NCBI RefSeq assembly: GCF_013410405.1
Contig: NZ_JACCFK010000001.1
Span: 2,728,001 to 2,792,000, forward strand
Reading direction: 5' to 3'
Origin: Amycolatopsis endophytica
Lineage (GTDB): Bacteria > Actinomycetota > Actinomycetes > Mycobacteriales > Pseudonocardiaceae
Length of the DNA: 64,000 nucleotides
Part shown: positions 45,551 to 53,272 of the stretch, in pieces
Position numbering within the stretch: position 1 is the first letter of the stretch
Layout of the letters: each line of letters begins with the position of its first letter
Translations under genes and position numbers: made by a program
Notes under the pieces: generated by a model
Told to the model about the DNA's origin: nothing
The model's database searches: none
What the model saw: only the letters and a program-made list of their open reading frames with translations

Positions 45551-45673
45551 GGCGGGGGTGGCCTGCCTGCGACGTAAACCGAATGGATGACGCGTCTTCC
45601 TGGGTGGAACGCTGGAACGTGAATCGGCGTCTCATCACCAACTGGCGGTTCCGGGAGTGAGAGCGGGGGGCAG

Positions 45674-46669
45674 ATGCGGCTGCGCGGTCTCGCGGTGCTC
45701 GTCGTCTTCCTGACTTTTCTCGCTGGGTGTGAGGCGCCCCGACACGCGGCCGCGCCGGATCCACGTGCCGTTGTCGATGGGGCGATCGCGGCGCTCGCCG
45801 CCGAGGCCGCTGTCGAGTATCGGCTGCCGGGGAGCACCTTCGCCGTGACACGTGGGGGGCTTGCGGAGGGGCATCTGCCGCTGCGGGGCGAGCAGGTGAA
45901 GGCTCTGCGGGTCGGTGGAGCGTTGTATGTGTCCGCTTCGTCCGCGTACTGGCGGGGGCAGGGGATGTCCGCGCCGCGTGCCGCGCAGTTCGGGGGGCAG
46001 TGGGCCAGGGCGGATCGGGGCGTGCCGTTCGATCCGGGCCGGGACATGGCGCCTCAAGCCGTGGCGACGGCACTGCGGGCGGCGTTGCCTGCGACAGCGG
46101 CGCCGGTCAAGGTCGGGGACGCGTTCGATCTCGCCGGGCTGCGGGTGACCACGACGGCGCCGTACCGCGTGCTGAGCTTTCCGCCACGGCTGCTCGGACC
46201 GGAGGCGGCGGAACTCGGACCGGGCGAGATCGGGCTCGACGACGTGCATCTCGCCGAACTGCGGACACGCCTCGACGACGGGGTCGACGGGCTCGGGCAG
46301 CCCCTGATCGCGGGACCGGCCGTCGCCGCGAACGTCACTGACCATGATCTCCACTGCACGTCCAACGGTGCCTGCACCGACACCGTCCGCGTCGCGAACC
46401 GGCTGCTCGGCACGGCTCCCAGCGCCGCCGCCCGCGTGCAGCTGGACTCGGTCGTCACCTCCGACGCGCTGGGGGCCCGTACCTGCGCGCACGAAGCGGT
46501 GCTGCCCCTGGGCACCTCCGCCGACCTCTCCTGCTCGGTCAGGTTCACCCTGCCCCGCGCGGACGGCGCGACGAAACTCCACGCCGCGCCGACCGTCAGC
46601 GCCGAACCGGTGGCCGTCGTCGACCCCGGCGCGCTGAAACAGGGCGTCGCCGCCGAGCTAGGACCGTAG
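45674..46669 (+). CDS. Lipoprotein of unknown function (LppX/LprG-like size)
   Basis: A 331-residue lipoprotein. A signal peptide with lipobox is clear (MRLRGLAVLVVFLTFLAGCE, Cys at 19). The next 110 residues look like a lipid-binding LolA/LppX-like lead (DPRAVVDGAIAALAAEAAVE, then YVSASSAYWRGQGMS). The rest (residues 150-331) has two Cys pairs (HCTSNGACTDTV, RTCAHEA plus LSCSV) and no family I can name. The position before prs matches lpqT in M. tuberculosis, though that gene is on the other strand. A GGGGGG tract upstream of the ATG may serve as ribosome-binding site. Confidence 0.75.
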   Translation: MRLRGLAVLVVFLTFLAGCEAPRHAAAPDPRAVVDGAIAALAAEAAVEYRLPGSTFAVTRGGLAEGHLPLRGEQVKALRVGGALYVSASSAYWRGQGMSAPRAAQFGGQWARADRGVPFDPGRDMAPQAVATALRAALPATAAPVKVGDAFDLAGLRVTTTAPYRVLSFPPRLLGPEAAELGPGEIGLDDVHLAELRTRLDDGVDGLGQPLIAGPAVAANVTDHDLHCTSNGACTDTVRVANRLLGTAPSAAARVQLDSVVTSDALGARTCAHEAVLPLGTSADLSCSVRFTLPRADGATKLHAAPTVSAEPVAVVDPGALKQGVAAELGP

Positions 46670-46953
46670 CAGCGCGACACCGGCGCGACCTCCTCCAGGA
46701 ACGGTTCGAACACCGTGAAATAGGTGAACCCGAACAACTCCAGCGGCCGGGCGGTGGCGGAACGCACGAAGCCGACCCGTTCCTCCAGTTCGTCGGCCAT
46801 CGCCAGATCGAACGTGCCCGGCGGGAAGCCGCGGGCGTGCTTGAGACCCGCGAAACCGGCGATGTCCGCGTGCTCGGCCGCCAGCCGCAGCACGCCCTCG
46901 CTGTTTCCCGCGATCAGCAGCGGCGGCAGCGGATCCAGGCGCTCCCGCAGCAC
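46658..46953 (-). pseudogene. Fragment of an F420-dependent LLM-class oxidoreductase (TIGR03621-like)
   Basis: Only the end of the protein survives: PPLLIAGNSEGVLRLAAEHA, DIAGFAGLKHARGFPPGTFD and ELEERVGFVRSA, followed after an internal gap by FGFTYFTVFEPFLEEVAPV. A one-base shift then leads to VALLRS and a TAG. The N-terminal barrel and the middle are missing. Its 3' end overlaps the lipoprotein gene by 12 bases on the other strand. Confidence 0.75.
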
Positions 46954-46975
46954 ATGCTCCGACGCTACGAACGAC

Positions 46976-47018
46976 GAAGCCCTTCCGTCACCGGTTTCGC
47001 CGGTGGCGGAAGGGCTTC
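46976..47018 (-). terminator. Hairpin terminator downstream of prs
   Basis: A stem of 18-19 bp with one mismatch (GAAGCCCTTCCG...CGGAAGGGCTTC) and a five-base loop begins 12 bases after the prs stop. The T-tract is poor, as is usual in this group. Confidence 0.75.
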
Positions 47019-47029
47019 GCGGACAGCGA

Positions 47030-48010
47030 TCAGGCGTTGCCGTCGAACAGGCTGGTGACCGAACCGTCCTCGAACACCTGCTGGATCGCCTCGGCGAGCA
47101 GCGGCGCGATCGACAGGACCGTCAGGTTCGCGAAGTGCTTCTCCGGTGCGATCGGCAGCGAGTTGGTGACGATCACCTCGCGCGCCTTGCAGTTGGACAG
47201 CCGCTCCGTGGCCGGATCGGACAGGATGCCGTGCGTGGTCGCGATGACGACGTCCGCGGCGCCCTCCGCGAGCAGCGCGTCGGTGGCCTTCACGATCGTG
47301 CCGCCGGTGTCGATCATGTCGTCGACCAGGATGCAGAGCTTGCCCTCGACCTGGCCGACGACCCGGTTCGCGACCGCCTGGTTCGGCTTGTCCGGGTCAC
47401 GGGTCTTGTGGATGAACGCGATCGGCCGGTCGCCCAGCTGCTGCGCCCACTTCTCGGCCAGCCGCACACGGCCCGAGTCCGGTGAGACGACGGCGATGTC
47501 GGCGTCGCCGTAGGTCTTCCGGACGTGGTCGGCGAGCAGGGTCTGCGCGAACAGGTGGTCCACCGGACCGTCGAAGAAGCCCTGGATCTGGGCGGTGTGC
47601 AGGTCGACCGTCATGATCCGGTCGGCGCCCGCGGTCTTGAACAGGTCGGCGATCAGCCGGGCCGAGATCGGCTCGCGGCCCTTGTGCTTCTTGTCCTGCC
47701 GCGCGTACGGGTAGAACGGAATGACCACGGTGATGCGCTTGGCGCTGGCGCGCTTGAGCGCGTCCACCATGATCAGCTGCTCCATCACCCACTCGTTGAT
47801 GGGGTTGGTGTGGCTCTGGATGACGAAGGCGTCCGTGCCCCGGACCGATTCCTCGAAGCGCACGAACAGCTCGCCGTTGGCGAAGGTGTGCGCCGTCTGC
47901 GGGGTGATCGTCACGTTGAGGTGCTGCGCGACCTCCTCCGCGAGTTCCCGGTGTGCGCGGCCGGAGAAGAGCATGAGGTTCTTCTTCGGCGTGCCGGACT
48001 TAGGACTCAT
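47030..48010 (-). CDS. prs: Ribose-phosphate pyrophosphokinase
   Basis: A 326-residue class I PRPP synthetase, making PRPP for nucleotides, His, Trp and, in actinobacteria, decaprenyl-phospho-arabinose. Motifs are [54 protein letters not shown] (flexible loop), [20 protein letters not shown] and the PRPP loop [16 protein letters not shown] (about 218-233). The ATG at 48010 overlaps the end of glmU by 11 bases. It is followed by a hairpin terminator. Confidence 0.96.
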   Translation of the reverse strand: MSPKSGTPKKNLMLFSGRAHRELAEEVAQHLNVTITPQTAHTFANGELFVRFEESVRGTDAFVIQSHTNPINEWVMEQLIMVDALKRASAKRITVVIPFYPYARQDKKHKGREPISARLIADLFKTAGADRIMTVDLHTAQIQGFFDGPVDHLFAQTLLADHVRKTYGDADIAVVSPDSGRVRLAEKWAQQLGDRPIAFIHKTRDPDKPNQAVANRVVGQVEGKLCILVDDMIDTGGTIVKATDALLAEGAADVVIATTHGILSDPATERLSNCKAREVIVTNSLPIAPEKHFANLTVLSIAPLLAEAIQQVFEDGSVTSLFDGNA

Positions 48011-49481
48011 CAGACGACTCCCGCTCGGTCTCTTCCGTGTTTTCCTTGGCGGCGAGCGCGGCCTGCGCCGCCTCTGCCGCTGGGGTACCCGGCCTTCGCC
48101 GCGGCACCCAGTCCTCAATATTGCGCTGTGGTCCAGTCGACACCGCCAGCGCCCCCGGCGGAACGTTTCGCCTGATCACAGTGCCAGCGCCCGAGTACGC
48201 ACCGTCACCAACCGTGACCGGGGCGACGAACATGTTGTCCGATCCGGTCTTGACGTGCGAGCCGATCGTGGTGTGGTGCTTGCGCACGCCGTCGTAGTTG
48301 ACGAACACGCTGGAGGCGCCGATGTTGCTGTATTCGCCGATCGTCGCATCCCCGACGTAGGTCAGGTGCGGCACCTTCGTGCCGGTGCCGATGTCGGCGT
48401 TCTTGGTCTCGACGAACGTGCCGATCTTGCCGCTCGCGCCGAGTTTCGTGTTCGGCCGCAGATAGGCGAACGGGCCGACGCTGGCGCCCTCGCCGATCTC
48501 GGAGTCGGAGCCGTGCGTGCGGATCACCTGGGCTCCGGCGCCGACGGTGACGTTGGTCAGCGTCGTGTCCGGTCCGACCACCGCACCCTCGCCGACCTTC
48601 GTGGTGCCCTTGAGCTGCACGCCGGGCTCGATCACCACGTCACGCGCCAGTTCCACGTCCGCGTCGAGCCACACCGACGCCGGGTCCACCACGGTGACGC
48701 CGTCACGCTGCCAGCGCTGGAGGATCCGCCGGTTCAGCTCCGCGCCGAGCGTGGCCAGTTGCACGCGGTCGTTGACGCCCTCGGTCATCCACGGATCGCC
48801 CGCCACGAGGGCGCCGACACCGCGGCCGTCCTGGCGGGCGATGCTGAGCACGTCGGTGAGGTACAGCTCGCCCTGGGCGTTGTCGGTCGACAGCCGGGTC
48901 AGCGCGTCGGCGAGCACGGCCGCGTCGAACGCGTAGACCCCGGAGTTGATCTCGTCGATCGCCAGCTGGTCCGGCGTCGCGTCCTTCTGCTCGACGATCG
49001 CGGCGACGCTCCCGCCGGTGTCGCGAACGATCCGCCCGTACCCCGTGGGGTCGGCGACGACGGCCGCCAGCACGGTGACCGCGTGCCCGTTGTCCCGGTG
49101 CTCGGTCAGCAGGGCACCCATGGTTTCGGTGTCCAGCAACGGGACGTCGCCGTAGCTGACCAGGATCGTGCCGGAAAGTCCTTCGGGCAGAACGGACAAA
49201 GCGCAGGAAACCGCGTCACCGGTGCCGTTCTGCTTCTCCTGCACCGCGGTCCCGACCGGGCGGCCGAGCGCTTCCCCGACCGTGGCGAGGTGCTCGGCGA
49301 CGGCCTCCCTGCCATGCCCCACGACCACGACGAGGTTGTCGGGCGAGAGACCGGCGGCGGCCCGCACGGCGTGCTCGACCAGTGGTCTCCCGGCGATCGG
49401 GTGCAGCACCTTCGGGGTGTTCGAACGCATCCGGGTGCCCTCGCCCGCGGCGAGGATGACAGTGCTCAGCGGGCCGGTCAC
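48000..49481 (-). CDS. glmU: Bifunctional GlcNAc-1-P uridyltransferase/GlcN-1-P acetyltransferase
   Basis: A 493-residue enzyme making UDP-GlcNAc for peptidoglycan. The N-terminal pyrophosphorylase half has [20 protein letters not shown] (about residues 10-29), [11 protein letters not shown] and [10 protein letters not shown]. The C-terminal left-handed beta-helix half (about 255-460) has [30 protein letters not shown] and [12 protein letters not shown] with the catalytic His. A low-complexity tail of about 30 residues is typical of actinobacteria. It forms an operon with prs. Confidence 0.97.
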   Translation of the reverse strand: MTGPLSTVILAAGEGTRMRSNTPKVLHPIAGRPLVEHAVRAAAGLSPDNLVVVVGHGREAVAEHLATVGEALGRPVGTAVQEKQNGTGDAVSCALSVLPEGLSGTILVSYGDVPLLDTETMGALLTEHRDNGHAVTVLAAVVADPTGYGRIVRDTGGSVAAIVEQKDATPDQLAIDEINSGVYAFDAAVLADALTRLSTDNAQGELYLTDVLSIARQDGRGVGALVAGDPWMTEGVNDRVQLATLGAELNRRILQRWQRDGVTVVDPASVWLDADVELARDVVIEPGVQLKGTTKVGEGAVVGPDTTLTNVTVGAGAQVIRTHGSDSEIGEGASVGPFAYLRPNTKLGASGKIGTFVETKNADIGTGTKVPHLTYVGDATIGEYSNIGASSVFVNYDGVRKHHTTIGSHVKTGSDNMFVAPVTVGDGAYSGAGTVIRRNVPPGALAVSTGPQRNIEDWVPRRRPGTPAAEAAQAALAAKENTEETERESSDES

Positions 49482-49525
49482 GGCACTCCCAACGAATCCG
49501 GGACGGGTGGTGGCGGGCCCCGATC

Positions 49526-51166
49526 CTACGGGTCTTCCCCGGCAGTCGACGGCGGGTCGGCTTCGGGGGCGGGTTCGGCCTCGTAGGCCAGGAACTCGCC
49601 GGTGCCCGACTGGGCCGTCGCGACCTGGTTGCCGCCACCCCGTTTCGCCTGGTACATCGCGGCGTCGGCGCGGGCCAGCACCTGGTCGGCACGCTCCTGC
49701 GGGCGCAGCGAAACCAGGCCCACCGACAGGGTCACGCCGTGCGAGAGGTGGTGGGGCAGCATGTCGACCGCGGTGACCGCGCGGCCGAGCGCCTGCTTCG
49801 CGGCCGACACCGGCGCACCGGGTAGCAGCGTGACGAACTCGTCACCGCCGTAGCGGGCCACGATGTCATCACCGCGCAGGGCATCCCGCAGCGTCGAGGC
49901 GACCACGCGCAGCACGTCGTCGCCCTCGGCGTGCGAGTGCTGGTCGTTGACGCCCTTGAAGCCGTCGAGGTCGATCAGCGCGACCGCGAGCGGCTGCGCC
50001 GTGGTCGACGCCGACAGCGTGCGCAGGTGCTCGTCGAGCGCGCGGCGGTTGGGCAAGCCGGTCAGCGGGTCCTGCAGCGCCTGCTGGCTGATCGCGCCGT
50101 GCTGGGCCGAGAGCCGCTCGTGCTCACGGCGGGTGTCCAGCGTCGCCAGCTGCGATTCGCGCATCGCCCACAGCTCGACTTCGAGCGCGGCCGAGTAGTC
50201 CGTCAGCGCGCGGGAGGCGTCGATGTCCGGTTCGCTGTCCAGCCGGGCGATCTCCCGCATCAGGTGCAGGTTCATCGACGGCATCGAGTTGTCCTCGGCC
50301 AGGGTGAGCTTGGTCGCGTGCAGCGCCTTGAGCGCGTCGTCACGCTGTCCGGCCTGTTCCAGGCAGCGGGCCAGCGCGATCGTGACGATGACCTGCTCGT
50401 GCGGGTAACCCGGCTCGATCAGCAGCCGCTGCAGCCGGTCCACGTTCGCCCCGTCCGGCGCGGCCAGCGCGAGCGCGGCCGCCAGCACGCCGACCTGGTC
50501 GACCGCGGGCACACCGATCTTGCGCGGGAACAACGACTCGGCGAAGGGCGCTTCGACGGCGACGGCCATCGACGCGGCGGTGCTGAACTTCGCCGCCGCC
50601 TCCTCGTGCCTGCCGACCCGCTCCAGCCGCAGGCCCCAGCCCAGCAGCATCTTGATGCGGTTCATCAGCTGCAGCGTGATCTCGTGCGGACCGGCGGTCT
50701 CCCGGATCGCCTGGTGGGCCCGGGCGATCACCTCCTCGGCCGCCTCGTACACGCCGAGCTGGTTCAGCACGATCCAGCAGTCGACGAGCGCGCTGGACTG
50801 CGCCTTGGCCCACTCCCGCCGCGACATGTGCATGTCCGGGGAGTTCGAATCGTCCAGGATCGCCAGCGCGCGGGCGATCTCGGTCAGCGCCGCGTCCTCC
50901 TGCTTCGCCAGCACCAGACGGCGGCCGCGCAGCGCGTGCGCGTCGGCCCGGAACAACGCGAGGCCGTGGCGGCGGGTGTGGGCCAGCATCTCGTCGAGCA
51001 GTGGCTCCGCCTCGGCGGCCAGGCCGCGGGTGACCAGCCTGCCCAGTGACGTGGCCCGCAGGAGCTGGGAGACCAGCACCGGCTCACCGCGGCGCTGGGC
51101 CTCTTCGAGCAGCTGGTCCAGCGTGCGGTTGATGTCGAGTTGCTCGCCGTGCTCGGTGTGCTGCAC
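49526..51166 (-). CDS. Diguanylate cyclase (GGDEF) with TPR-like sensor region
   Basis: A 546-residue cytoplasmic c-di-GMP synthase. Residues 1-345 are helical, TPR-like repeats ([37 protein letters not shown]). Residues 355-520 form the GGDEF domain with [35 protein letters not shown] and the active site RYGGDEFV (about 437-444). An RxxD inhibitory site (RGDD) lies exactly five residues before GGDEF, so product inhibition is likely. The GTG at 51166 lacks a ribosome-binding site. The frame stays open and coding-like for about 35 more codons upstream, so a CTG start near 51267 is possible. It precedes glmU. Confidence 0.88.
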   Translation of the reverse strand: MQHTEHGEQLDINRTLDQLLEEAQRRGEPVLVSQLLRATSLGRLVTRGLAAEAEPLLDEMLAHTRRHGLALFRADAHALRGRRLVLAKQEDAALTEIARALAILDDSNSPDMHMSRREWAKAQSSALVDCWIVLNQLGVYEAAEEVIARAHQAIRETAGPHEITLQLMNRIKMLLGWGLRLERVGRHEEAAAKFSTAASMAVAVEAPFAESLFPRKIGVPAVDQVGVLAAALALAAPDGANVDRLQRLLIEPGYPHEQVIVTIALARCLEQAGQRDDALKALHATKLTLAEDNSMPSMNLHLMREIARLDSEPDIDASRALTDYSAALEVELWAMRESQLATLDTRREHERLSAQHGAISQQALQDPLTGLPNRRALDEHLRTLSASTTAQPLAVALIDLDGFKGVNDQHSHAEGDDVLRVVASTLRDALRGDDIVARYGGDEFVTLLPGAPVSAAKQALGRAVTAVDMLPHHLSHGVTLSVGLVSLRPQERADQVLARADAAMYQAKRGGGNQVATAQSGTGEFLAYEAEPAPEADPPSTAGEDP

Positions 51167-51305
51167 GGCAGCGATCAGTTCCCGGCCGCGACCGGCCAGC
51201 CAGGCGTCGGAGAGCTCGGCCAGTGCCGGCCGCCTGTTCTTCTGTTCGCTCTCGCCTTGCAGCGTCGCGCACCCCCTTCGGGTACGTCGGGGTAGGGCAC
51301 GGCAG

Positions 51306-51377
51306 CTCCGCCGCCAGGACTCGAACCTGAACTATCAGAACCAAAATCTGAGGTGCTGCCAATTACACCACGGCGGA
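51306..51377 (-). tRNA. tRNA-Gln (anticodon TTG)
   Basis: A 72-nt cloverleaf on the minus strand. The acceptor strands TCCGCCG and CGGCGGA pair perfectly. The D-loop reads TGTAATTGGCAGCA, the anticodon loop is ATTTTGGT with anticodon TTG, and the T arm contains GGTTCGAGTCC. CCA is not encoded. It is the only tRNA in the window and lies between the diguanylate cyclase and desaturase genes. Confidence 0.95.
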
Positions 51378-51473
51378 TCGTGCCTGGTCAGGATAGCGAC
51401 GTCGAAAAATCGTGCCAGTGCAGGGGTTGTGTCCGAGGTTTCAGTGTCTCCCCAGGGGGTAAAACCTCCTGTA

Positions 51474-51499
51474 CCGTAACTTACGGAAACGTAGGTAAG
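51474..51499. promoter_or_regulatory. Palindromic operator ahead of the desaturase
   Basis: CCGTAACTTACGG (51474-51486) is a perfect 13-bp palindrome. It overlaps a second inverted pair CTTAC/GTAAG (51480-51499). It lies 58 bases before the desaturase ATG, where the promoter should be. A TetR gene directly downstream of the desaturase is the likely binder. Confidence 0.6.
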
Positions 51500-51544
51500 G
51501 TTGCCCTTTCCCAGGGTTCGCCCAGGTAGGAAGAAGTGTTGCGC

Positions 51545-52489
51545 ATGACATCCACCCCGGTGATGGAACCACCGAAGGCCAAGGGGCCGAAACCGGTCAT
51601 CGACGGACAGCGCGGGGCCGGCGTCCAGTTCTCCGTGTACCTGGGCGTGATCCTGCCGCTGGCCGCACTCGTCGTCGCCGTTCCGTTCGCCTGGGGGTGG
51701 GGACTGAGCTGGGTCGACGTGGGCCTGTTCATCGGCTTCTACGTCATCAGCGGTCTCGGCATCACGGTTTCGTACCACCGCTACTTCACGCACGGCTCGT
51801 TCAAGGCCAAGCGGTGGCTGCGCGTAGCGCTGGCGATCGCGGGCAGTCTCGCGGTGCAGGGTCCGGTGATCACCTGGGTGGCCGACCACCGGCGCCACCA
51901 CGCCTTCTCGGACCGTGACGGAGACCCGCACTCGCCGTGGGCGTTCGGCACCACCCCGCTGGCCATCGCCAAGGGCTTCTGGCACGCGCACATGGGCTGG
52001 CTGTTCGAGCGCGACAAGAGCAACGCCGAGCGCTTCGCCCCGGATCTGCTCAAGGACCCGGCGATCAAGAAGGTCGACGAACTGTTCTGGCTGTGGACCC
52101 TGCTCACGCTGACCGTGCCCGCCCTGCTCGGTGGTCTCATCACGTGGTCGTTCTGGGGCGCGGTCACCGCCTTCTTCTGGGCCGGGCTCGTGCGGGTCTG
52201 CGTGCTGCACCACGTGACCTGGGCGGTCAACTCGGTCTGCCACATGATCGGTGAGCGGCCCTTCGCCGCGCGCGACAAGTCGGCGAACTTCTGGCCGCTG
52301 GCGATCCTGTCCTTCGGTGAGTCCTGGCACAACCTGCACCACGCCGACCCGACCTCGGCGCGGCACGGTGTCAAGCGCGGTCAGATCGACATCTCCGCCC
52401 GCGTGATCTGGGCGTTCGAGAAGCTGGGCTGGGTCAGCAACGTGCGCTGGCCGACGCCGCAGCGGCTCGAGCGACTGGCATCCGAATAG
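51545..52489 (+). CDS. Acyl-CoA desaturase (membrane di-iron fatty acid desaturase)
   Basis: A 314-residue integral membrane delta-9-type desaturase (DesA3/Ole1 type) that introduces a cis double bond into acyl-CoA. Three His boxes are present: YHRYFTHGSF (about 75-84), DHRRHHAFSD (about 112-121) and SWHNLHHADP (about 260-269). Four hydrophobic segments lie around residues 30-50, 55-75, 165-190 and 195-215. The ATG at 51545 is chosen because GGAAGAAG lies nine bases upstream. The palindromes in its promoter and the downstream TetR suggest lipid-responsive control. Confidence 0.92.
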   Translation: MTSTPVMEPPKAKGPKPVIDGQRGAGVQFSVYLGVILPLAALVVAVPFAWGWGLSWVDVGLFIGFYVISGLGITVSYHRYFTHGSFKAKRWLRVALAIAGSLAVQGPVITWVADHRRHHAFSDRDGDPHSPWAFGTTPLAIAKGFWHAHMGWLFERDKSNAERFAPDLLKDPAIKKVDELFWLWTLLTLTVPALLGGLITWSFWGAVTAFFWAGLVRVCVLHHVTWAVNSVCHMIGERPFAARDKSANFWPLAILSFGESWHNLHHADPTSARHGVKRGQIDISARVIWAFEKLGWVSNVRWPTPQRLERLASE

Positions 52490-52543
52490 GGCCGGCCCGC
52501 CACCCTCAACGGAAACGCTTCGCGTTGCAGTTAGGCTCTCGAA

Positions 52544-53209
52544 GTGGCGGGACGACGTCGAGCAAAGCGAGAAGCCACCGGAGCACGGCCTCCGGCTCCG
52601 GTTCCCCGCGTCCGGATGACGGGTGCGGAACGCAGGCAGCAACTGCTCGACGTCGCCCGCAAGCTCTTCGCGGAGAAGGGTTTCGACGGGACGTCCATCG
52701 AGGAGATCGCCCACCGGGCCAACGTCTCCAAGCCCGTCGTGTACGAGCACTTCGGCGGCAAGGAAGGCATCTACGCCGTCGTCGTCGACCGCGAGACCCA
52801 GTCGCTGCTCGACCGTATGGTGTCCACTTTGCACGGTGGGCATCCGAGGGCGATGCTGGAACAGGCCGCCGGGGCTTTGCTGGCCTACGTCGAGGAATCG
52901 CACGACGGATTCCGGATCCTGGTGCGTGACTCGCCGGTCGCCAGCGCCTCCGGCACGTTCTCCACGTTGCTCAACGACATCGCGATGCAGGTCGAGCACA
53001 TCCTCGCGCAGCAGTTCGACGCACGCGGCTACAGCGACAAGCTGGCGCCGCTGTACGCGCAGGCGCTCGTCGGGATGGTCGCGCTGACCGGCCAGTGGTG
53101 GCTGGACGCGCGCCGCCCCAAGCGCGACGAGGTGGCGGCGCACCTGGTCAACCTCGCCTGGAACGGGCTTTCCGGCCTGGAGCACAAGCCGAAGCTTCGC
53201 CTGAACTGA
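52544..53209 (+). CDS. TetR family regulator, probable partner of the desaturase
   Basis: A 221-residue protein. After a basic N-terminus the HTH reads ERRQQLLDVARKLFAEKGFD, GTSIEEIAHRANVSKPVVYE, HFGGKEGIYAVVV (about 30-82). A C-terminal ligand domain ends with WWLDARRPKRDEVAAHLVNL. In M. tuberculosis the TetR gene Rv1019 sits directly before mfd; this is its likely counterpart, now separated from mfd by about 7.3 kb of accessory genes. It lies 55 bases after the desaturase on the same strand. Confidence 0.9.
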   Translation: MAGRRRAKREATGARPPAPVPRVRMTGAERRQQLLDVARKLFAEKGFDGTSIEEIAHRANVSKPVVYEHFGGKEGIYAVVVDRETQSLLDRMVSTLHGGHPRAMLEQAAGALLAYVEESHDGFRILVRDSPVASASGTFSTLLNDIAMQVEHILAQQFDARGYSDKLAPLYAQALVGMVALTGQWWLDARRPKRDEVAAHLVNLAWNGLSGLEHKPKLRLN

Positions 53210-53272
53210 CCGGTTTCCTGCTACCCTCAGCGACGGTTCGTGGACGTGGCGTCAAGACGGGGGCGGCGACCA

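Larger units (their letters stand above)
44660..45673. other. 1-kb intergenic region between rplY and the lipoprotein gene
   Basis: I find no gene. It holds the rplY promoter side (44660-44830), a compound inverted repeat (44930-45064) with a third partial copy of its outer arm (GGTCATCCCG at 45110-45119), and a Cys/Arg-coding-like tandem repeat (45431-45550). Open frames here are low-complexity products of the repeats. Confidence 0.6.
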
